Assembly: GCA_036346355.1 (NCBI GenBank)
Contig: CM070569.1
Location: 58,118,561 to 58,182,560, forward strand
Source of the DNA: Rhipidocladum racemiflorum
Taxonomy: Eukaryota; Streptophyta; Magnoliopsida; Poales; Poaceae
Reading direction: 5' to 3'
DNA: 64,000 bases
Shown: positions 35,780 to 46,847 of the stretch, piece by piece
How positions within the stretch are numbered: the stretch's first letter is position 1
Layout of the letters: each line of letters starts with the position of its first letter
The notes under the pieces: model-generated
Databases searched by the model: none
What the model saw: only the letters and a program-made list of their open reading frames with translations
What the model was told of the DNA's origin: nothing
Made by a program: the position numbers and the translations under genes

Positions 35780-38371
35780 CACTACTACAGAATATACATT
35801 ACAATCAGTTATTTTTATTTTCATAGTCAGTTTTAATAGCGATAGAAAGTCTTTACTATGGTTTTTGCACGATAATGATAATACTATCATAACAATTGTT
35901 TTTAAGATAGAACCGATTATGACGATTCCAACTTAGAGTCGATTGTGATGAGTGGATGTAACATCCTCTAATTAAAGGAAAAAGAAAAATCAATTCAAAA
36001 TTTTTATTTATGATTCCAAGCTGAATTTCTATTATTTTGTAATTTTTCTTGAAATTATGGTCTCCAGAAATCTCTTTTTTGTTTAACCTAGAAGAAAGAG
36101 TTTGACTTTAAAATTAAAAAACCAATGAACTTAAAATTTAAAACCAACTTGAAATTATGATTTCCAAAAATGTATCTGTGTCATTCCTGCAAAATTTTAG
36201 AAAGAATTTGAAGTGAATTATTGCATTTAGAAAATAAAAAACAACAGCTTAATATTTGAACCTTGAACATGTCAGATTTTTATAAAATTATTGGCATGTG
36301 ATCTTCGGCTGAAATTTTTATGGTAGTTTAAATTTGCTCTTAGAATTCTCCACAAAAATTCAAAAAAAAATTAATGCATTCTGGCACCCCCAATTAAATC
36401 GGAGTGTAGCTGTTGTCCTGAAAATCAGAAAAATTAAATTCTCTTTTCCTTTTGTTTCCACTGCCAGATGGACCCCATGGGCCCACCTGTCAGCTGGTTC
36501 CTCCCTTCCTTGCCCTTTTCCCCTCGCACGTGCGCCCCTGCCTCTACCCTCACTGCCGAGTGGACCCCTGGCCCACCCGTCAGCTCCCCTCTCCTCTCTC
36601 TCTTCTTTTTCCTCCACGCGCTCTGGCCACGCTCTACTTGCGCTCTAGGTAAGCCGGGCCATGCCTGCCACGTCATTGCACCACCCTGCCACCGCCGGTG
36701 TATCAATGCCTCATAGAGCTAGCCAGGGCTTGAGTCTTTGCAACCGCCGACTTCCCCACGTAAAGATTCGACAGAGAAACCCTGTGTCACTGTCGCCATC
36801 TCCATGGCTGAGAATCAAGCCATCAATTGAACCAATCCTCCCTCGACTACTTAAGCCCCACTCGACTACTCTCCAACGTCGTCGCTTGCTCCGGCCGAAG
36901 CCCAACCCTACTCCATTGCTTCAAATCCGCCGAGCTTCACAGAAGGGGAGCCGACTGCAATTGGCCAATCAGGTAAGCAAAACTGCAACTATTTTGTCCC
37001 TAATATATTCACTGCTATCTCATGAGCTCTACCTTTTCCTCGATTGTAGCTTGGAGCTGTCGCAACGCCGCCCTCGTTAGCTTTGTCTTCTTCGTCGCTG
37101 GCCACTTGTGTGCCGTAGCCATATTCAGAAAACCAGTCACACCATTAAAGAACTCTGGACCGCGACGGTCCGTGTCATACATCCATCTTTGGTCCATCTA
37201 CAAATAATTTATTATTTCCATTAGTCATGCAGTGGTAATTAATTCAAACGATAAACACATTATAAACACATAACTGCAAATAACAATATAATTGTAAATG
37301 ATTAGATTTACAAATACAGCTGGCAATTGTCTATATTAAAAAAACATCAAACCTTTTTCGCTATTTAAATATCCACCTAGCATTTTTTAATTATTTGGAA
37401 GATTTATTCTATTCATTTTGTTATGTACCGCTACTAAATTAAATTAATATACATCAAACAAGAATATAATTGAATATAAGGATATATTTCTAAATAATTA
37501 TGTATCTTGCAACTTTCATTATTGGAAAATCCATTACCATTTTCATTATTTAAATATTCAACTAGCAATTCTCACTATTTATAATTCATTTAGCAATTTT
37601 TACTATTTAAAAATCCATATAACAATTTTTCATTATTTCAAACAATTACAATTATGCACAGTTGGCCATCTAGTAATTTTCATTACTTAAAAATCCACTT
37701 CATCACTAAAATGGATAAGAATTATAATTTATTCAATAATTTAGCTAGATCTTAAGTTGAGCACTACCGACCTGAAATGTTTAAACCATACAATCAACGA
37801 TTGTCAACATCTATAACACTCTACAAAGTAAAATTTTACAACAAATATAACATAGATCAATTGATCAGAGAGAAATTTTGCAAGTTAGTAACATCGAAGA
37901 GAAATACGAGGTAAATTTTAAAACAATATTTCAGCAGCAACTCGGCAAGATAATAACTACCGAGCAAAGTAGAGTTCTTCTTTGTTCTGCTTGGTTAGAG
38001 AAGATGTCGCCTCGAAAAAAATACTAAAAAAATATTAACACAATTTTTTGGCAGCACCTCCCCAAGAAAATGCCAACCGAGCGAGTAAACAGAGCTCCAG
38101 AGATTCATGGGAGTTTTCATATTGGCGGGAAAAAACATATCACTGCCGGTTAAAATGTTGAACCGACAGTAAAAGTTCCAATATCTTTGCCGGTTCCATT
38201 TAGAACCGGCAGTGCTACGTCACTATCGGTTTTGAGTATAAACCGGCAGTGATAATATATTGTCACTATTGGTTGGTGATACAAACCGGCACTGATACGT
38301 TTTTAGGGCAGCTGCGGCTCTGGCCCAACCGGCAGTGATATGGCGGCGAGGATTGCATGTTCTGTAGTAGT
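35780..38371. mobile_element. Possible second CACTA-like element abutting the first
   Basis: Begins CACTACTACAGAA at 35780, 4 bases after the end of the larger CACTA. It ends near TTCTGTAGTAG at 38370, the mirror of that start, except that the last expected G is T. Near the right end are CCGGCAGTGATA-type repeats (38140-38340). Near the left end the motifs differ (CCGATTATGACG), and no 3-bp duplication is evident. The two ends may come from different elements. The inner stretch 36440-37200 has a C-rich, promoter/leader-like piece with a GTAAGC donor near 36973 but no recognisable protein. Confidence 0.45.
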
Positions 38372-38444
38372 TAGGCCTTTGACTTATTTTCGAAGGATAG
38401 GTACACTTGTTTGGCATGATATGTGGCTAGTTTTGGGCGTCTAA

Positions 38445-38651
38445 GGGTGTGTTTGGTTGTATGTACCAAGTGGTATATGTATGAGATGGTTCATGAAAAA
38501 ATCATCCATGTGTTTGGTTGCTTGAATAAACCATCCCATCCTGGACCAAATGATTCAAATTTGAGGAATATTTTCTCTAGACCTAAAATAATAGAACCAA
38601 ATGGCAGGACATCCTATTCCATTCTATCTCATCCCATCAACTAAACGCATC
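38445..38651. mobile_element. Tourist-like MITE
   Basis: A 207-bp element with ends GGGTGTGTTTGGTTG and, in complement, GATGCGTTTAGTTG. TAA stands before (38442-38444) and after (38652-38654). Non-coding. Confidence 0.75.
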
Positions 38652-38654
38652 TAA

Positions 38655-40700
38655 AAGTCACCACGGACACTCGGCACTGATGAACAAGCACAAGGGGGCA
38701 TTTATGTCACGACATTCGTGCGTTGATTCTGTCCATCCGGCTCTTTCGGAAAGAGAGTAACAAATCCCAAATTGGCCTAAACTTTGAGAGAATTTTAGTC
38801 CCAAATTGGTGTAAGCGTTAATTCTGCCCATTAGTCCCAAATCGATCTAGACGTTGATTCTGCCGATTAGTCCCAAATTCATCCATGGCCTGAGAGAATT
38901 TTGCAACTGCAATTCAAGAGACCACTAATCGGCCTAAACTTATGAATGATATTTTGCAGCACGTTCTTTTGGAAAAGCGAGTACAAATCTAGGATAGCGA
39001 CCCTTGCACCATCCATTAAACTCACGGCCTGAACTAGAGCCAAAATCACGGCGCTGGAGATGGGCTCGCTGCATGCGCAGCGGCTTCACCAAACGAACAA
39101 AACAAAGCTTCCTGCTACCTGATAACCTGAAAAGGCCACCATCATGGTTCAGTTTGATCATTTCTTTTCTGTTTCCTCCTCAATTAACAATCTCACAGAT
39201 GATTGGAACAGAACAAATTAGGGTTACAGTACACAAGGGAAGAGCGAAAAGGTTGTGAAGATTGTTGTTGGTTAAACCTACTCAATTAACCCTTTCGTGG
39301 AGCAGAGCAGATAAGGCAGCAGGCAAAAGCCTTGTCTGACCAAGGACACCTTTTCCTTTTTTTTTTTTTGTTTTCTTCCGTGTGAGGTTGGTTAGCTGCT
39401 ACGCTATGGTCAGCAGGCTAGAGTATGTTTGAGCAGCTCAAGCTATACACACTACTCACCTCGGCTCACTTTGACAAGATAGAAATTTGGCGGTTAATTT
39501 TTCCTCTCTCTTATTACATTCTACTAGCTAGGTGACCTCCCAGCTGGATTGGATGAATTTGCAGCTATAATCTTGACGGTGTAAGATGAAAATAGTCATC
39601 ACTCATCAATGGATAATGAAATGGATCACAGTATCAGACCCTGGCACTGCAGGCACTGTGCACTCAGCTGACTAGAAAAGGCTGCTCCACTACAAGGAAA
39701 CAAAGGGCAAAATAACAAAGATGCCACACAGTAGATGTTTTCCAGAATAGCTTCGGTTTAATTACACCACTGTGAACATTACAAAAAACGGCAAATTGGG
39801 TGCCTGGTGAATTGACATCACAACAAACCTTCCGTATTGTTACCATTACAGTTCTGTCGCTAAGATGATGGCTAGGAAATCCTGACCTATTTCATTTGAT
39901 ATTGTAGCCTGACATAGCATGTTTCCCCTAAGTGATCGCACCTGGAAATTGACCAGTTTCAGTAAACAAGGCTGCAGGCCTGTAGCTTTCACCACCCGAT
40001 CTACCCCGGTCAGAGCTTATAAATGGTAGGGCTTCAAAAATCCTGGGCTTGCATAACACGGGTTGCATATTTGTGTATCACCTGCACAGTAATAATTAGT
40101 AAGCAAACTATAAGATAATTTACATCATCATGAAAGAGCCTTCCACCGTTTGCTATCTAATAGAAAACATCAAAGTACTGTGCTCTTCTAGATTCAAGTG
40201 AGATGAATTCAGTATGCAAGATACACTGCAAACATGAATACAAAAGGCCTGGTAATTTACAAGCCAACTTTAATCTATACACCATGCATACAACTCGCTA
40301 CTTGAATTCACGTCAATTTACCACAGCACAACTCACTCTAGGCAACGAATTCATAGTCTGAAAATTTATCCCACTTGACAAACTTGATCATCAGTCTCTA
40401 ATATAAACCTAAAATCGAAACGGGTTGGATATTAGATCAGCTACAAGTCTAACCAAGATGTACTGATTCGGACTGGTGTGATTTTAACTACTCATGTAAT
40501 TCTGATTGCTTAGAAATTTACAGTCTTCCTAATAACATAGAAGCAGATTTATGCACACCATGAAAAGTACTACTACAACTACAAAAGGTTATCTTAAATG
40601 ATAGCAAAATGCCCTATTCTTCCAACCTGAAACCACTGGGGGCAAACATAGGCATCCAAAAGACCATTAACCCCTTACCTGCTCTATCTCAAACCCTACC
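38655..40700. other. Intergenic DNA
   Basis: About 2 kb with no clear gene. A 49-codon open stretch on the minus strand (40077 down to 39928) reads ...CKPRIFEALPF... and ends GQFPGAIT. It could be the last exon of a lost gene, but a TGA lies in frame at its only good acceptor, so I do not call it. Confidence 0.5.
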
Positions 40701-40711
40701 ACCCTGAACAT

Positions 40712-40719
40712 TATAAATA
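40712..40719 (+). promoter_or_regulatory. TATA box of the Ole e 1/proline-rich gene
   Basis: TATAAATA stands 77 bases before the start codon at 40789. It predicts transcription starting near 40745 and a leader of about 45 bases, a common plant arrangement. Confidence 0.65.
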
Positions 40720-40788
40720 CCCACTCATACCAAAGCCACAACCATTCGCATCCTCCCCTCCTCTCACTTGAGAAAGCACTGTCGAGCC

Positions 40789-42569
40789 ATGAAAATAAGC
40801 ATCAATGGCCAGCCAAATGGTCACCTATGGCTGGTCTTAGCCGTGCTGATTGCCATTTGTTCAATGCTTGGTGAGGGAGCTACCAGCTTGTCACCATCTT
40901 CTCTTTCCTTGTCCCCAACATATGCTCCTGTTATTAAGGTGACAGGGAAGGTGTACTGCTATAGATGCTTCAACGAGGCACACCCAGAAGAATCACATGG
41001 GAAGGAGCACCTGAAAGGTGAAAATGTTGTTATTAGCCCAATTCTTAATCAGGCTAATGTAGTCATCTTGGAAATATATCAATATTGCTTCCTGCTTATA
41101 ATATCTAATTATCTTGCTTAAGATCAATTGCTGACATGAAAAATGACTCAAATATATCATACAGAAGGTCTACATGATCAGTTTGAGCTTTCTGTTCATT
41201 ATTATCTGTTCAAAGTTACGAAAATCTGTCAACAATTGTATAAGAAGAATGTGCAGTTTTACTTTGCTTCCTGGCAGAGGGCATTTTTGTGTTCTAGAAG
41301 GCCGATACATGCTAGCATGCCATACATACTTACTCAAAAGTCAAAACATCAAGTTGCTGAATAGATAGGTCAAAAGTCAGACAAAGGATGCAAACAGCTT
41401 AAGAGTGCGCATCTAAATCATGCACCGCGAGCAAACTGTATTAAAGCACATTGGAGAATAGACTAACTTAATGTTTGCAAGCTATTCATGATTACCAAAT
41501 GTACTTCTGCGTTTCATACTTTTATTTCTTATTTTTTTCATGCTGTGGTGCAGGAGCCATGGTCAAGGTCACTTGTCAGGCTAATGGCCAGGCACTAGTG
41601 GGATTTGGCTACACCGAAAGCAACGGCAAATACAGCGTGAGCATTACAGGCCTGCCACTTAGCAGCACCTATGGGGTTGACTTGTGTAAGGTTGAGCTCC
41701 ATGCAGCACCGGGAGGATCAGACTGCAATGTCCCAATTGAGTTAAATTTGTCTGGGCTCAGTGTTTACTCCAAGTCAAACGAGGAAGTGGTTCTCAAAGC
41801 CAACCAAATAATGGCATTTGCATCAAAGAAGACCTTTGGATGTTCAAAACCTCACATTCTATCACCGGTGCATCCATATAATTCGCCGCCATTCCCTTAC
41901 CAGTATCCCTCACCTCCATTCAACTACAAGATACCACCGTTGCCGTATCAGTATTCACCACCTTCTTTTAAGAAGTTTCCACCTCCGTCATACCAGTATC
42001 CATCACCACCGCAGAACTTCTACCCTTCGCCACCACCCTACCAAAAGTCCACACCTCCAAACAACTACCAAGCTCCACCAACATCTTACAACAATCCACC
42101 ACCTCCACATGGCTACAACTCTCCAACACCACCCCATAAGTTTTTACCACCTCCATACTACTACAACTCCCCACCACCACAATACCAGTATTCATCCCCT
42201 CCAAACAACTACCCTTTTCCACCACTACCTTACCAGTATTCCCCACCTCCGTACAACTACAAGTCACCACTTCTACCATCGCCACCAACACCTCCTTACT
42301 ATTACAACTCTCCACCACCTTACCAGTATTCGCTGCCTCCATATAACTATGGATCGTCGCCCCCAACTTACCCGTATTCTTCACCATTACCTCCAAAGCA
42401 TCTGCAACCAAACGCTCCTCATGCAAAGTCTCCACTGGCACCTTCAACATCTCCACAGCCTCTTCACCACTACAGCTCTCCACCACCACCTCAGCTTGAT
42501 GATATGTCATCAACAACACCGTCTCTGAACTCCTACCAATCCCCACCACCACCGAATCAACTATTGTAA
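40789..42569 (+). CDS. Pollen Ole e 1-domain proline-rich extensin-like protein, 414 aa
   Basis: A secreted cell-wall protein. Exons are 40789-41017 and 41554-42569, with GT/AG borders and frame kept. A signal peptide spans residues 1 to about 30 (hydrophobic core WLVLAVLIAICSML). The Ole e 1-like domain covers about 48-175 (VTGKVYCYRC, VKVTCQ, VDLCKVELH) with six cysteines at 57, 60, 84, 121, 134 and 173, as in the family. From about 180 to the end is a proline/tyrosine-rich tail of PPPY, PYQYSPP and PPYNY repeats. Such tails are usually hydroxylated, glycosylated and cross-linked through Tyr in the wall. The lack of SPPPP blocks makes it an extensin-like or proline-rich type rather than a classical extensin. 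The ATG at 40789 is the first in frame, although TTG lies 21 bases upstream. The 202-codon minus-strand frame here is a shadow of the tail. I do not know its gene symbol. Confidence 0.9.
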
Positions 42570-43897
42570 GCATCAAGAACGGGGCTCTTGAAGTGTAAGT
42601 TTCCTTTTGGGCTTTATGTAATACACAATTTAAAGCTTTATGTATTATGCACCATCTCTTTGAAATTGAATGATAGTAATTTAAATTTTGAACATTGCAA
42701 GATGGCTCTTATAAACTCCATATATTATATAGGACTACATTTGTGAGATGATTGTTAAGTAATTATATTCCCAAAGTACAGTGACATGACATGTTACCCA
42801 TACGATTTCATCCATCTTCTTTCAGGATCACGCCTGAGCCGAATAAATGGAAGAGTTGTAGTCTGTCTCATGAAGAAGAAGCGTCGTAACTGGAGCTTTC
42901 AGCTTCCATCTCAGTGTCTAGAGTCATTTCAGCTTTCATTTCATTGCCTAGTTATTTCTGCAATGTAATCATAACACCGATGAGCTTTGTTAGTAACTTG
43001 GTAGTATCTCTACTCAATGTCTCAATCCAAGACCAATATATGGTTTGGGTTCCTTAGAGCTCTAAAACCATTTCTACTGTGTGCACTTATTTCTCAAGAA
43101 GAACGGAACTAATCAGAGGAATGTGGTGGCTTGACTAGCTACTACACTTATGCCCTTTTTATTCCACAGTTTATACCGTGGCATCTATGCAAGATACAAC
43201 AAATTCAGAAGGGACCCCTCTCTCAACCATGGGGCAAAAAATAAATAAAAAAAATACATGACTCAAATTCCATTCGGTAATCGAGATTGAGCTTAGAAGA
43301 CAGTGTGCACATCAATCACTATTGATAACCTCAAAGTATAATATCATCAGTAAATCAATGCGGTTCCTATATAGAACCATAGGATCCAGCACCCAACCAC
43401 GCGCCGCAAGTCGCATTCGTCAGTGGGTAGCGCAATTTTCAGCGAAACTTGGCTTATAAAGCAGAAAAAACAACACTCATCAAAGATTGTATCTTTGGCG
43501 TCGATCTCGCGGTATCTACACTGGAATACTGGATCATTCGTGTGTAAGCGGGGAAGAAAACCTACGTAGCCTATCAACACGAACGAGTAACTTAGCAAGT
43601 GACTCCAAGAACTCACCGGGGGAGAAGATGGCGGTCACGGATGCGGAAGTCCCTCATAATGTGCACCGCGTCGCCGGAGTTGGTGGCGCTCGGGGGTCGG
43701 AGCCTGCAGTTACCGGCGCTAGAGTCGCGACGGCGGCGGATATGCCCGACGCGGAAGATCCGGGCAGTTTGGGTGGGCTTGGCCTTACATAAACGGCGCT
43801 TGGGTTGGCCCACATATACTCGGCAGTGACGCCTCTCTCCGTCGTTTGCTTTCTACGCCATTTCGTCTGAAACGAAATGCTTTGATGAAGGTCCATA
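42570..43897. other. 3' region and GC-rich intergenic patch
   Basis: The first few hundred bases are the 3' UTR of the proline-rich gene, with AT-rich tails. From about 43610 to 43860 the DNA is GC-rich. It holds a 54-codon frame at 43628-43792 starting MAVTDAEVPHNVHR and a longer minus-strand frame, neither matching a family I know. It may be the 5' edge of a lost gene. Confidence 0.45.
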
Positions 43898-43905
43898 CAC
43901 GGGCG

Positions 43906-45161
43906 CAGGGTTCGCAAAACCGACGCCGAAAACCGTGAAAACCGAGCATACCGAGGTAGTTCGAGAATAAAAACCGAGCGGCAAACCAGTCCGATTCAAA
44001 TTTGAATTCAAAAAATTTAAAAAATTTGCAAAAATTTATCCAAAAGATCCCTAAAATCATTATTAATATTGTTTTAATATGTACAATGAAAATGAGTTGG
44101 AAATTCAAATTTATTTGCACCAAAACCGAATGTATCAAAATTAGCTGATTGATTTGGTAGGGTTCCAAGTTTATACAGAATTTGTTCATAGAGGCATGTA
44201 GTTTATTCATGTTTGTAGGGTTTAATTGATGTTACTAAGGCTATGCAGTAATTTGTCCACTAGACAATACTTGGTGAAATTACATCTGTATGGGATGCAA
44301 ATACATTTAGGGTTAATCATGGAAATCCATCCAATACTATCACAATGCTATTTTGTATGGAAATCCAATTCATGCTTGTCCATGAAAATCCATTCAATAC
44401 TACGTTGAACCAAGTTTAACCTCACAGTGCTATTTTGTATGATTTATGCACTACAAGATCTATTTGTATGTTTCATATCATTGCAACTCGATTTTGTACT
44501 AACGTAGTCTTTATGTAGGTCCAACTTGGAAGGCCCATTTGAGTGTATTGTTTCGATATGAATGTATGGACATGCTTGCAAATGTGTTAATCTAATGTTT
44601 TCAAAGCACCGAAATGTGAATTTGTTCGATTGTCTCGTGAACGGTATTGTAATGACATGCTATTTGTTGATATATTATTGCTAAATGTCCACTTTTGCAA
44701 CTTGAGATTGTCTAAAATATAGCAAAGGTCATGCCGAAATTTTCCATATTTTTTTTATCATTGTGCTATTATTGCAAACTATGTAATTTACAACTTGGCA
44801 TAGTCTTAAAATATACAAAAAGTCATGTTGGAATTTTATCATGATTTTACATATTTTAAACACATTTATAACATTTTTTTCTTGTTTTTTTGCGCATTTC
44901 TTGGGTTTTTATAATTTTCCACAAATTTTCCTCTGTTTTTTGTACTGCCCTCGGTTTTCCGCGCAAACCCACCGGTTTTCGACCCAAACCGGTCGGTTTT
45001 CGCTATTACCGATCGGTTTTCCTATTTACAAGCCACCATTTGAATTACGAATTTGAAATTTGCAAACCGGTCGGTTTTTCTTGATTTTTGAACGAAATTC
45101 GTGAAAAACCGGTACCGACCACTCTCCGATTTTCTAGCCCAAAACAATTTTGCTAACCCTG
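43906..45161. mobile_element. Non-autonomous hAT element, 1256 bp, TSD CACGGGCG
   Basis: Ends CAGGGTTCGCAAAAC and, in complement, CAGGGTTAGCAAAAT. The 8-bp flank CACGGGCG is perfect on both sides (43898-43905 and 45162-45169). Subterminal regions are rich in ACCGGTCGG and AAAACCG motifs. No transposase is coded. Confidence 0.92.
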
Positions 45162-45169
45162 CACGGGCG

Positions 45170-46082
45170 CACGTCGATAAATAATATGTATAACAATTAT
45201 AGTTAATATATACAATAAAATATAAAAAAAATAAGTGCAATGTTATTAAAAAAATTAGAAAAGTTTAAAAAATTTCTGACTAAAAGTTGGATTCCCTATG
45301 CAATAAAATCTACAAAACAATATTTTTCTTTAACAAATAAAAATACTTATTGCGATTAAAAAAAATTACTCTTTTGCAAAAAAAAAAATTTGCAACAAAT
45401 AACTCTTACGGTAATATTTGAGAAACCGCATTGCAACAAAAATTTACTCTTGTGCAATAAACCAAAAACTCATTGGCAACAAAACCTTCTTTGTGGCAAA
45501 ATTTGAGAATGCATGTTGTAACAAAATTTAACAATTTGTACAACAATCAATAAAATGTGCTGCAAAAATTTGAGAAAAATGTTTACAAGAAAAGCTTACT
45601 GGGAAGGAGACTATGCCTATAGCTGTGATGGCCAAGATCGTCGGAGTGCAAGGAGCTAGCTAGCTAGCTTGGAGCCTCGGCGCTAATACTCACAGATTTG
45701 GTGGGGCCAAAGCTGACCAGTGGCTCATCGCCAGCATACATCACTGCCTCGTTGCCAATCCTTACCATGCATATCCCTCTGATTTGCACATTATTTCCCT
45801 GCAGCGCTCGCGGATTTTGCACCCACCCACGACAAAATCTTGGAGCATAAGTGATAGCAGCTTCAGAAAGGAAGACCTTCACTACGGGCTTTTTAGTGCA
45901 TCGAGAGAGGTATGGATGAGATGGAGAGAGAGAGAGGAGAATGAGCAGCGTGACCTCTATCTGGTATGGCCATATCCAGCGAGAGATATTGTGGAGCATA
46001 GGGAGAGAGTAGCAGGAAGAAAGTAAGGGATAAAGAGAGCTCTAATATGTGGGAATGTTGAAGAAGAGAGTGGAGGTGGTAG
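45170..46082. other. AT-rich intergenic DNA and an unidentified coding-like patch
   Basis: 45240-45600 is A-rich with repeated GCAACAAAA motifs. On the minus strand, 45999-45664 is open for 111 codons (ending KSVSISAEAPS). It looks coding-like, but I recognise no family and call no gene. Confidence 0.4.
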
Positions 46083-46090
46083 GGACTAGG

Positions 46091-46348
46091 TAGGGGTGGA
46101 AATCGAGTCAAATCGTCGCTTTTTCGAGTTTTTTTTTTAAATTGACATAGTTTGATTTAATATAATTTTATTTACAATTTGAAGGTATTTTTAGAATCAA
46201 GCCAACGAGCCGAGCCGAGCCGAGCCAAAGCAAAAACTAATTTCATTTAAAATTAACTCATTCAATGATTAATCAAAAAACAAGTGTAATTGGAGCAATT
46301 TTGAACCGAGCCAACGAGCCCCACAAACGAGCTTTTGTTCCAACCCTA
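46091..46348. mobile_element. hAT MITE, 258 bp, TSD GGACTAGG
   Basis: Starts TAGGGGTGGAAA; the right end in complement is TAGGGTTGGAAC. GGACTAGG is duplicated at 46083-46090 and 46349-46356. The interior has GAGCCGAGCC and CGAGCCAACGAGCC motifs. Confidence 0.88.
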
Positions 46349-46477
46349 GGACTAGGGAATAGATGTGAAAGTGGAGTTTGATATAGTCATATGGCTATGG
46401 GTGAGAAAGATTCCATTTGTTTATTCTGTGTTTGAACAAAGTCGTTTCCTAGCCTCCTAGGGAATAGGGATCTCACA

Positions 46478-46839
46478 TAGGGGTGACAATGGGTTTGGAC
46501 ATGTTAGATTTTTGGATTAGACATGTCCAAAACTACAAATGAATTGAACTCATTTTGGATTTATAGTTATTTGGATCAGATCTAGATTAGATTGGAACAG
46601 GCTTGGACCTTATGTTTTTCTACTAAATCGTTGTATATCATGTATTATGTGTTAATTCTGGTCACATCTACACTAATATTTTACATGTAAATGGCTTGGA
46701 TCAAGGTCCAAGCCTTTATTTAGGCTTGGATTGGACCTAAACTTATTAGTTTTAGATTTGAACTAGAGTAGATCAAAGAAACAAAAAAAATTAGGTTTGG
46801 ATTAGACTTGTGCTAGACTTCAACTCATTATCACTCCTA
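46478..46839. mobile_element. hAT MITE, 362 bp, TSD ATCTCACA
   Basis: Starts TAGGGGTGACAATGGG; the right end in complement is TAGGAGTGATAATGAG. ATCTCACA is duplicated at 46470-46477 and 46840-46847. It lies only 130 bases from the previous hAT MITE. Confidence 0.88.
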
Positions 46840-46847
46840 ATCTCACA

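Noticed and set aside
39928..40077. 49-codon minus-strand frame ending GQFPGAIT, possibly a last exon
   Set aside because: A stop lies in frame at the only good acceptor, and no upstream exon was found.
41968..42576. 202-codon minus-strand frame over the proline-rich tail
   Set aside because: Mirror of CCA-rich repeats. It has no independent evidence.
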